Assembly: GCA_030636545.1 (NCBI GenBank)
Contig: DAOVWR010000076.1
Location: forward strand, 1-5,729
Length of the DNA stretch: 5,729 nucleotides
Direction: 5' to 3'
DNA from: Mycoplasmatota bacterium
Lineage (GTDB): Bacteria; Bacillota_I; Bacilli_A; Izemoplasmatales; Izemoplasmataceae
Part shown: in pieces, positions 1-5,216 of the stretch
Layout of the letters: every line of letters begins with the position of its first letter
Position numbering within the stretch: position 1 is the stretch's first letter
Program-made: the position numbers and the translations under genes
Notes under the pieces: generated by a model
What the model was told of the DNA's origin: nothing
Database searches by the model: none
Seen by the model: only the letters and a program-made list of their open reading frames with translations

Positions 1-1
1 T

Positions 2-196
2 GTGAGAGAAAATATTTTGACTGAAAAAGAGGACATACCAAAACAATGGTGTTATTGCAGTGCTGGGTTTGCCAAGTAGCATTTTGAAATAATACTAGAA
101 CAAGAACTAGATGTTAAATTACTGAAAACAGCTTTGAATGGTGATTTCATCTGTAGATTTGAGATTGATTTATCCAATATAAACTATAAAAAGTAG
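2..196 (+). pseudogene. C-terminal end of a Cys-rich protein, frame interrupted by in-frame TAG
   Basis: Reading from base 2 gives 25 codons ending in KQWCYCSAGFAK, then TAG at 77-79, then 38 codons in the same frame (starting HFEIILEQELDVKLLKTALN and including GDFICRFEIDL) up to a second TAG at 194-196. The two halves read as one continuous C-terminal module. From memory, WCYCS-G-x-x-K-x-x-FE, a V-x-LL segment and GD-x-x-C-x-F-x-I resemble the C-terminus of a small clostridial/archaeal family of unknown function with conserved cysteines (DUF6144-like; not certain). The two other forward frames close almost at once, so this is not a frameshift. The second half has no ATG start or ribosome site of its own. 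The gene begins outside the window. It could be a decayed gene, a sequencing error (TAT/TAC to TAG), or a readthrough product. TAG is used as a normal terminal stop elsewhere here, which argues against general recoding. Function is unknown; the cysteines suggest metal or cofactor binding. Confidence 0.55.
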
Positions 197-222
197 TGTA
201 ACTAAAAGTTGCACTACTTTTT
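188..222. terminator. Bidirectional intrinsic terminator between convergent genes
   Basis: AAAAAGTAGTG (188-198) pairs with CACTACTTTTT (212-222). The stem continues through a T-G wobble and AAC/GTT to a 5-base loop, TAAAA (203-207), giving about 15 pairs. The T run serves plus-strand transcripts, and the mirrored A run becomes a T run for minus-strand transcripts. It lies between the convergent genes ending at 196 and 229. Its left arm contains the TAG stop of the plus-strand gene. Confidence 0.85.
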
Positions 223-228
223 ATGTTT

Positions 229-1560
229 TTATGAATTATTAATAAACCTTTTATATTTATTCTTTTCTTTAGGGATGGCTATCTTTTTGAATTCAATATT
301 AATTACTGGGCTCATTATTTCAAACTCTGCAAGTTCCTTCTTGATTTTCAATTCAATTATATTTAATAACTGTATATCATCTTTCTTTATAGTATCAATG
401 TAAATATTCACCTGATTTACTTTATCTTGAATAACCTGAAACTCTCTAATATTCTCACTACAGACAATAATCCACCTAACAAACAAATCTGGGAAGATAT
501 ATTTCTTCTTTTTTGATTGATCTAGAAAGTATATTAAATCATCGTGTCTTCCTAGTACCTTTTTAATTCTTCTATATTTAGAGCCGCATGGACACTCTTT
601 ATCTAAAACAATCATATCGTTCATCTCATACCTAATAAGTGGTTGAGCATAGTTAATAAGATTTGTAATTATCATTTTATGGCCTACTACATCTTCTTCT
701 TCAATAAGGTTTCCATCCTCATCATAGAGTTCTACATATACTAATTCTTCATTTATGTGAAGATGTCCGTATTTACATGCGCTTGCCATTTGCCCTTCGC
801 TTGCTTGATATATTTCAATAACTTCTGTTTTAAACTCTTTTTCAAATCGCTCTTTATCGACATCTTCTAATACTTCTGCATAAGTAACAATTTTCTTTAT
901 CTTTGATTTTATTTGATCAGAATAAGGAAGCAGTTCTCTTATCAAACTTGGTGGAGCCATTAAGATATTAATATTTAAAGAATTAATTTTATCAACTATT
1001 AAATCTATCTTCTCCATTGTTGAACAATAATGTAAGTCTACTAGTTTTGAATTAATGTCTTCAAATCCTTGCGAGAACACTCTTAAGACAAATAGTATTT
1101 TATATGGTAACATTCCTATTGATAATCCACTTCTAGCTAAAAAAACTGATGGTAATCTTTTTGTCATTTCTTTAGGAGTAATATAAATACCTTTATTTCC
1201 ACTAGTCCCACTAGATAGTCCTATCACATATTCACCTTTGTAGTATCCTAAAAAATCTTTATTGTTTTCTTTATCTACAGCGTAATCCATTACTTCTTCT
1301 TTTATTAATCCACAAGTATTTAATGATGTAAAATTATCCATCATAATCTTTTTATTAATAATTGGTAATTTATGAAAATCATCTATAGTGTTAAATGATT
1401 TATCTTTATATAGTTCTTGATAAAAAGGACTGTTTTTAATAGCGTAATTATAAATCTTCTTTAATTGTTTGGTTTGACATCTCTTAATTCTTTTCTCTGA
1501 ATAAAAAGATCGATGAATAACTAATCTGAAATAATCTACTACGCCAATAATAAAATTCAT
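229..1560 (-). CDS. PaaK/CapK-type adenylate-forming ligase (phenylacetate-CoA ligase family)
   Basis: This 443-residue protein is predicted to activate a carboxylic acid with ATP as an acyl-adenylate and pass it to a thiol such as CoA or a carrier protein. The length is usual for the PaaK/CapK/F390-synthetase-like branch of the ANL superfamily. Visible motifs in order: P-loop SSGTSGNKG (116-124), YQASEG (251-256, the YG-x-TE equivalent), PLIRYEMND (307-315), CPCGS (323-327, the Cys pair often seen in this branch), GRHDD (337-341) and a basic C-terminus KEKNKYKRF (431-439) that probably supplies the C-domain lysine. No signal peptide or clear membrane segment is seen, so it is likely cytoplasmic. 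It is the second gene of a minus-strand operon. Only 7 bases separate it from the stop of the membrane acyltransferase gene, and its weak ribosome site (AGGGAT, ending near 1569) overlaps that stop, which suggests translational coupling. The substrate cannot be read from sequence; capsule or surface-polymer acylation is a guess from CapK-like relatives. Family assignment is firm, substrate unknown. Confidence 0.85.
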   Translation of the reverse strand: MNFIIGVVDYFRLVIHRSFYSEKRIKRCQTKQLKKIYNYAIKNSPFYQELYKDKSFNTIDDFHKLPIINKKIMMDNFTSLNTCGLIKEEVMDYAVDKENNKDFLGYYKGEYVIGLSSGTSGNKGIYITPKEMTKRLPSVFLARSGLSIGMLPYKILFVLRVFSQGFEDINSKLVDLHYCSTMEKIDLIVDKINSLNINILMAPPSLIRELLPYSDQIKSKIKKIVTYAEVLEDVDKERFEKEFKTEVIEIYQASEGQMASACKYGHLHINEELVYVELYDEDGNLIEEEDVVGHKMIITNLINYAQPLIRYEMNDMIVLDKECPCGSKYRRIKKVLGRHDDLIYFLDQSKKKKYIFPDLFVRWIIVCSENIREFQVIQDKVNQVNIYIDTIKKDDIQLLNIIELKIKKELAEFEIMSPVINIEFKKIAIPKEKNKYKRFINNS

Positions 1561-1567
1561 AATATCC

Positions 1568-2791
1568 CTACTCTTTTAGTTTATGTTCTTTTTCACTTCC
1601 GCCATACTTACTCATTAACTTAACATAAAAATATTCTATTCCATATTTATAATTATATCTGCTCCAAAGTTTAAGTAGTAATCCCCACATAACTGCGAGT
1701 AACAATCCAATTAGAATTGAAACTGGAATATCTAAATATAAATTACTATTAAACATTAATAAGATTTCCTTTAAGATACTCGAAAATATTTGTTCGATAA
1801 AGAAAACAGTTAATCCAGCAACTCCGAAACGATATAAAAATCTAGATACTATACTAAGCTTCTTATTTGATTCAGTGTCATACATTCTAATAAATCCTAA
1901 AATCAATAACTTAAATAAACCAATTTGAAACACCATTATCCCATACCATGTATAATCAATTCTTCTATCTAACATTGTTTCTTCGGCAGTCAAATAAATA
2001 AACAGACCAATAATAATGAATATTATTCCACTTGGAATAACTAACATTCTTGTCTTTTTGATATTACCCTCGATTAATAATGTTGATAACCATCCACCAA
2101 AAAGGGCAAATGATAAGAACGGTAATATTGGATTATTCTTATTAACAAACCAATTAAGTAATAAGACACTAAAATATCTTCCTTCGTCAACAGCGGTTAA
2201 ATATGTGTCATATAGAGGTATCCTAAATATTGTTAATAATAAAATAATTACTGCGAAAATATAATAGTATAAACTTCTTCTATTATCACTCTTTATAAAT
2301 TTAAAGCCAATAAATGTTATTAAGCCTAGTAAAATAATGTTTGATCCTATCATAACTAAACTATCCACATACAAGATTCTTTCAAGTGATGGAAAGATTA
2401 ATCTTTGATTTCTAATCAATTCAACTAACAAACTATTATCCATACTCCTAGTTGCAAATAAAATTAATCCTGGTCCTGTGAATAAGAAATATAGATAAGC
2501 AATTAAAAGAATATATAATCCTGAAAATAAAGAGTATCTTAAAGTATCTTTTAATGTAAAGTTTTTTTCTTTAATTTTACGGTATGCTTGTAAGGTATGA
2601 ACAACTCCACTAATCATCGCAAACATTCCAGCAAACATTAAAATAAATCCTATCAAAGTAATAACTAAGGGTGGATCACTTAAATCTAAGTCATAGATAC
2701 CATCAAAATAGTAAAAAGCAGTATGAAGTACTAATACCGAAAAGATTCCAATACCTCTTAAAATATCTATTCCAACGTAATGTTTTTTCAT
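1568..2791 (-). CDS. Polytopic membrane acyltransferase-like protein (HGSNAT/DUF1624/DUF418 or acyltransferase-3 type)
   Basis: The protein has 407 residues and about ten hydrophobic segments, roughly at 10-28, 42-66, 84-106, 141-164, 172-190, 219-239, 250-268, 281-302, 322-342 and 354-376. The N-terminus YVGIDILRGIGIFSVLVLH (residues 5-23) has the LRG...H signature seen at the start of membrane acyltransferases that transfer acyl groups onto sugars. The NPILPFLSFALFGG segment (220-233) matches the PLxPW...G loop of DUF1624/DUF418/HGSNAT-like proteins. H23 is the best candidate for a catalytic residue. The C-terminus is hydrophilic and basic (KLMSKYGGSEKEHKLKE). The start is an ATG with AGGAGG at 2806-2801, 9 bases upstream. 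It is the promoter-proximal gene of a two-gene operon with the adenylate-forming ligase. A plausible joint role is acyl activation followed by transfer to a membrane or surface acceptor, but neither donor nor acceptor is known. A non-enzymatic polytopic membrane protein is the alternative. Confidence 0.65.
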   Translation of the reverse strand: MKKHYVGIDILRGIGIFSVLVLHTAFYYFDGIYDLDLSDPPLVITLIGFILMFAGMFAMISGVVHTLQAYRKIKEKNFTLKDTLRYSLFSGLYILLIAYLYFLFTGPGLILFATRSMDNSLLVELIRNQRLIFPSLERILYVDSLVMIGSNIILLGLITFIGFKFIKSDNRRSLYYYIFAVIILLLTIFRIPLYDTYLTAVDEGRYFSVLLLNWFVNKNNPILPFLSFALFGGWLSTLLIEGNIKKTRMLVIPSGIIFIIIGLFIYLTAEETMLDRRIDYTWYGIMVFQIGLFKLLILGFIRMYDTESNKKLSIVSRFLYRFGVAGLTVFFIEQIFSSILKEILLMFNSNLYLDIPVSILIGLLLAVMWGLLLKLWSRYNYKYGIEYFYVKLMSKYGGSEKEHKLKE

Positions 2792-2826
2792 AAATAGTGT
2801 CCTCCTAAATTTTTATCATTTCTATT

Positions 2827-2835
2827 ATTATAACA
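2827..2835 (-). promoter_or_regulatory. Extended -10 promoter of the acyltransferase/ligase operon
   Basis: On the minus strand the sequence reads TGTTATAAT (2835-2827), a perfect TATAAT with an upstream TG one base away. No good -35 box lies 16-18 bases further upstream (ATGATT at 2855-2850 is the best), which is typical of extended -10 promoters. Transcription would start near 2820, giving a leader of about 30 bases that contains AGGAGG. Confidence 0.6.
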
Positions 2836-2875
2836 AATTATAGGTGAAAAATCATTTAATGAATTATCACAACAT

Positions 2876-2903
2876 TTGACATAAATTGTTAATAAGCTAT
2901 AAT
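2876..2903 (+). promoter_or_regulatory. Sigma-A type promoter of plsY
   Basis: A consensus TTGACA (2876-2881) and a consensus TATAAT (2898-2903) are separated by 16 bases. Transcription should start near 2910, about 28 bases before the plsY ATG, leaving room for the ribosome site AGAGGAG (2922-2928). Both hexamers are perfect, so basal expression is likely strong. The promoter is divergent from that of the acyltransferase operon, with about 40 bases between the two core elements. Confidence 0.85.
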
Positions 2904-2937
2904 TAATGTAATGTTTTGAATAGAGGAGTTAATAAAT

Positions 2938-3540
2938 ATGGAATACTTAATTATTATAATAATAGGCTATTTAATTGGTTCAATAAATCCAGCTGTAATT
3001 ATTGCGAGAGCAGTTAAAGGAATTGATATTAGAGAAGTTAATACTGGAAATGCCGGAACTTCAAATGCAGTTATTACACTAGGATTAAAATATGGAATAC
3101 TTGTTGGTGTTATTGATCTTCTAAAAGGATTATTACCTGTCATAGTATTAAGAATACTGTTTCCTGAGAACGAGATAATTTGGTTCATTGGTGGAATAAG
3201 TGTTATCATCGGGCATGTATACCCCATATTCCTTAAATTCAAAGGTGGAAAAGGTACTGCGACTTATGGTGGAATGTTATTTGCAATTGCTCCACTGTAC
3301 ACTCTAATACTACTTATCATCTTTATTCTCGTTACCTTAAAATCTGACTTTGTTACTATTGCTACAATGGTTGTAATAGTTATCGCTCCAATTGCCATGT
3401 ATTTCTTAGGATACCATTACATATCAATTATTTTGGTTTCTCTATATGCATTCTTATCATTTTATAAACACTATCATGGATTGGTAGACGTCTATAATAA
3501 AGACGCAATTGGATTAAAAGAAGTATTTAATAAAGACTAA
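2938..3540 (+). CDS. plsY: Acyl-phosphate:glycerol-3-phosphate acyltransferase PlsY
   Basis: PlsY is an integral membrane enzyme that transfers an acyl group from acyl-phosphate (made by PlsX) to the sn-1 position of glycerol-3-phosphate, giving lysophosphatidate, the first step of phospholipid synthesis in most bacteria. The 200-residue length is normal. All three family motifs are visible: GSINPA (14-19), NTGNAGTSN (35-43; usual form G-(S/N)-x-GATN) and GHVYPIFLKFKGGKGTAT (92-109). The conserved DLLKG (60-64) is also present. Hydrophobic segments lie near 3-22, 52-74, 82-98, 112-133 and 139-175. The C-terminal part KHYHGL...DAIGLK corresponds to the usual KHRxNIxRLxxGxE tail but is degenerate. 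The ATG is preceded by AGAGGAG with 9 bases of spacing. The gene is monocistronic, with a strong promoter just upstream and a terminator directly after the stop. plsX is not in the window. Confidence 0.95.
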   Translation: MEYLIIIIIGYLIGSINPAVIIARAVKGIDIREVNTGNAGTSNAVITLGLKYGILVGVIDLLKGLLPVIVLRILFPENEIIWFIGGISVIIGHVYPIFLKFKGGKGTATYGGMLFAIAPLYTLILLIIFILVTLKSDFVTIATMVVIVIAPIAMYFLGYHYISIILVSLYAFLSFYKHYHGLVDVYNKDAIGLKEVFNKD

Positions 3541-3541
3541 T

Positions 3542-3571
3542 AACTACACAAATTTTGTGTAGTTTTCTTTT
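3542..3571 (+). terminator. Intrinsic terminator of plsY
   Basis: AACTACACAAA (3542-3552) and TTTGTGTAGTT (3554-3564) form a near-perfect inverted repeat; the innermost A/T bases form the loop. The run TTTTCTTTT (3563-3571) follows. It starts one base after the plsY TAA. On the other strand there is no plausible upstream gene, so it acts for plsY. Confidence 0.85.
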
Positions 3572-3623
3572 GCCAATATTTTTACTTTATGAATAAATAG
3601 CTTAAATATAAACCAGCAGTTTA

Positions 3624-3652
3624 TTGAAAAAGCTAAAATAAGGAACTATAAT
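3624..3652 (+). promoter_or_regulatory. Sigma-A type promoter of the regulator/repeat-protein operon
   Basis: TTGAAA (3624-3629) and TATAAT (3647-3652) are separated by 17 bases, an optimal arrangement. The start point should be near 3659, about 28 bases before the ATG at 3687. Short TGTA/TACA half-sites (3652-3655, 3663-3666) overlap the start region and could be an operator, but this is weak. Confidence 0.75.
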
Positions 3653-3686
3653 GTAGATAGGTTACAACTAATATTGAGGTGATGTA

Positions 3687-4238
3687 ATGATTAATCTAAA
3701 CAAGTTTGGACAGATTATCGCATTAAAGAGACTTTCAAAAAAAATGACACAAAGCCAATTATCAAAGATACTTCTTGTTACACCACAGGCAGTATCTAAA
3801 TGGGAGAGAGGTGAATCTTTCCCAGATATTGAAACTTTAGTATTACTTTGTTATGAATATGATATCAGCATTGATTTTTTATTAAATGAGTGTTTTGAAG
3901 AACTTAATCTTGTCAAAGATATTTGCGTAAACAACGTTGATGAATATCTCCGTTCCTCGCATCGTAAAGAAGTAATTAACAAATTTCTGAATGGCGATCT
4001 AGACCCAATTAAAGTAACCTCAATCTTTTATTTACTAAACATCCAAGAAAGAAGACTCTTTGTTGAAAAAGTAATATCAGGTGATTTAGATATTGATCTT
4101 GCAGAATTTATTATTATTTTAAATCCGGCAGAAAGAATGAAACTCTTAGATGGCATGATGGATAACGAGGAAAATATGATTGAAATAAGACATTTACTAA
4201 GTAATCTTGAAAAAAGAAAATATAATTTAGAAAATTAA
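3687..4238 (+). CDS. XRE/Cro-family HTH regulator with C-terminal helical repeats
   Basis: This 183-residue protein starts with a typical XRE/Cro HTH domain (about 5-67). Its recognition region LVTPQAVSKWERGESFPDIETL (31-51 region; key residues Q34, S37, W39, E40, G42, P46) is the classic pattern, so it very likely binds DNA. After a linker comes a repeated helical pattern with a period of 28-29 residues: YLRSSHRKEVINKFLNGDLD (from 87), YLLNIQERRLFVEKVISGDL (from 115), IILNPAERMKLLDGMMDNEE (from 143) and a truncated LLSNLEKRK (170-178). This is not a standard peptide-, sugar- or metal-sensing domain, and no metal-ligand cluster is seen. The ATG follows GAGGTGAT (3676-3683) closely. The gene is followed after 23 bases by a protein made of similar repeats, so the C-terminal part may contact that partner. 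Autoregulation is likely for such a unit but not shown. DNA-binding assignment is firm; the signal is unknown. Confidence 0.88.
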   Translation: MINLNKFGQIIALKRLSKKMTQSQLSKILLVTPQAVSKWERGESFPDIETLVLLCYEYDISIDFLLNECFEELNLVKDICVNNVDEYLRSSHRKEVINKFLNGDLDPIKVTSIFYLLNIQERRLFVEKVISGDLDIDLAEFIIILNPAERMKLLDGMMDNEENMIEIRHLLSNLEKRKYNLEN

Positions 4239-4261
4239 ATCCAAAAATAGGAGGAATATAT

Positions 4262-4663
4262 ATGAAAATACTTAACATGTTACCATTTTTAGATAAAAAA
4301 GAAATTGATTTATTAATAGACGAGGTTTTAGAAAAGAAGATTGAACTAAAATTAGTTCATGTTCTTCCTTATGCCGATGAAAAAAAGTTGGATGAAGTAA
4401 TTGATCGTGCTTTAAATGATGATTCGGTATTAGTTTATGTAAGTCATCTTCTACCATTCTTAAATCAAAGACAAATGAATATTTTATACGAAGCTTATCA
4501 AGAAGGATATATCAAAAGTGAAAAAGTATGTGAAGGTGATATTTTACCATTCTTAAGCAAAGATAAAATAAAAGAGGTTTTTGAAAAACAATTAATAAAA
4601 ATGAAATCAGAAGTAAAAAAAGAATTTGAGAGTGCCTTCAAAGAAATTAGAAAAAGCAAATAA
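4262..4663 (+). CDS. Helical-repeat protein, partner of the XRE regulator; function unknown
   Basis: The 133-residue protein consists of four copies of a helical repeat, each opening with an LP-aromatic signature: LPFLDKKEIDLLIDEVL (7-23), LPYADEKKLDEVIDRAL (35-51), LPFLNQRQMNILYEAYQ (64-80) and LPFLSKDKIKEVFEKQL (95-111). Copies are 28, 29 and 31 residues apart. A highly charged, lysine- and glutamate-rich helix ends the protein (about 112-133). There is no signal peptide, membrane segment, HTH or catalytic motif; one cysteine (C90). The repeats resemble those in the C-terminus of the upstream regulator in period and hydrophobic pattern but lack its HTH domain. The ATG has AGGAGG (4249-4254) 7 bases upstream, a stronger site than the regulator's. 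No promoter or terminator lies in the 23-base gap, so the two genes are cotranscribed. A role as a protein-protein interaction partner, co-regulator or antagonist of the regulator is inference. Confidence 0.85.
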   Translation: MKILNMLPFLDKKEIDLLIDEVLEKKIELKLVHVLPYADEKKLDEVIDRALNDDSVLVYVSHLLPFLNQRQMNILYEAYQEGYIKSEKVCEGDILPFLSKDKIKEVFEKQLIKMKSEVKKEFESAFKEIRKSK

Positions 4664-4685
4664 TTTCCTAGTTTCTTGTATTGTA

Positions 4686-4723
4686 AAAAAATAACAAAGC
4701 AAACTTTTGCCTTGTTATTTTTT
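4686..4723. terminator. Bidirectional intrinsic terminator between convergent genes
   Basis: AAAAAATAACAA (4686-4697) pairs with TTGTTATTTTTT (4712-4723). After one A-C mismatch the stem continues GCAA/TTGC around a 4-base loop. T runs exist on both strands, so it can end both the repeat-protein transcript and the minus-strand cupin transcript. Its right arm overlaps the cupin stop codon (4722-4724). Confidence 0.88.
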
Positions 4724-5072
4724 AATATATATGTCCTTCTTTTGGAACAATACAAATAAACTTAAAGATTCCACTACCTACATTTCTAAACTGATGTAAT
4801 ACACCTGGTGGAATAAAAGCATAAGATCCAGGCTTTACATTATTTATTTTTCCATCAATCATAATTTCTCCATTACCTTCAATCATGTAGTTGATGTGTT
4901 GCCACGGGTGACTGTGTTTTGGAGTATAGCCAGTTTCCCCAACTTCTACTACTCTCATAACATAACCTTCCCAACCTTCATCTGGTGAGACTAAAACTTT
5001 CATAGTAGTAAACTTTGCTTCTGATGTAACTACATCTTTAGCTGTTAAATCATCAATATTTCCAATAATCAT
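4722..5072 (-). CDS. Small single-domain cupin, TM1459-like, four-histidine metal site
   Basis: This 116-residue protein is one cupin barrel. Cupin motif 1 is KHSHPWQHINYMIEG (52-66) and motif 2 is PGSYAFIPPGVLHQFRN (81-97). The expected metal ligands are H53, H55, H59 and H93: histidine takes the place of the usual glutamate, as in Thermotoga maritima TM1459 (H52, H54, H58, H92 as I recall it), a Mn-binding cupin of nearly equal length. The ending FKFICIVPKEGHIY also matches the TM1459 ending (FLCLIPKEG). TM1459 can cleave styrene-type alkenes in vitro, but the physiological substrate of this group is not established, so no reaction is assigned. The protein lacks a signal peptide and is probably cytosolic. 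The start is an ATG with AGGAGG at 5084-5079, 6 bases upstream. It is transcribed alone from an extended -10 promoter and shares a terminator with the convergent repeat-protein gene. Fold and metal site are well supported, role unknown. Confidence 0.9.
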   Translation of the reverse strand: MIIGNIDDLTAKDVVTSEAKFTTMKVLVSPDEGWEGYVMRVVEVGETGYTPKHSHPWQHINYMIEGNGEIMIDGKINNVKPGSYAFIPPGVLHQFRNVGSGIFKFICIVPKEGHIY

Positions 5073-5114
5073 TTTTATCCTCCTATGATTTTTACTTTAT
5101 CACCTTACAATATA

Positions 5115-5123
5115 ATTATATCA
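5115..5123 (-). promoter_or_regulatory. Extended -10 promoter of the cupin gene
   Basis: The minus strand reads TGATATAAT (5123-5115), a consensus TATAAT with TG one base upstream. The position 17 bases further holds only TTATAG (5143-5138), a poor -35 box. Start would be near 5108, giving a leader of about 35 bases with AGGAGG. It has the same extended -10 design as the promoter of the acyltransferase operon. Confidence 0.6.
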
Positions 5124-5152
5124 CAGTATTAATATATCTATAATGTCTGTAT

Positions 5153-5188
5153 TAAAAAACTGAACAAATTAATACTATGTTCAGTTTT
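5153..5188 (-). terminator. Intrinsic terminator of the acidic-protein gene
   Basis: AAAACTGAACA (5156-5166) and TGTTCAGTTTT (5178-5188) form a perfect 11-pair stem with an 11-base loop. On the minus strand the stem is followed by a run of six T (complement of 5154-5159). It lies 29 bases downstream of the stop of the gene at 5217 and just upstream of the cupin promoter, so it insulates the two same-strand genes. Confidence 0.82.
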
Positions 5189-5216
5189 AAATTTTATACC
5201 AATATTTCAGTTATTT

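Noticed and set aside
209..403. Plus-strand open frame of 64 hydrophobic codons
   Set aside because: It starts within the terminator hairpin and is antisense to the end of the ligase gene; its hydrophobicity is a by-product of reading AT-rich lysine/glutamate codons backwards.
2016..2264. Open frame of 82 codons on the plus strand
   Set aside because: It lies fully inside the acyltransferase-like gene on the opposite strand, has no ribosome site and shows no recognisable protein pattern.
2857..2866. Short palindrome TTAATGAATTA-like as an operator
   Set aside because: Only 4-base arms of pure A/T; expected by chance in DNA of this composition.
2967..3242. Open frame of 91 codons on the minus strand
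   Set aside because: Antisense to the conserved motifs of plsY, which fully explain this stretch; no ribosome site.
4272..4755. Minus-strand open frames (61 and 85 codons) opposite the repeat protein
   Set aside because: Antisense to the repeat-protein gene; the second would run through the bidirectional terminator and into the cupin gene's end. No ribosome site or family motif.
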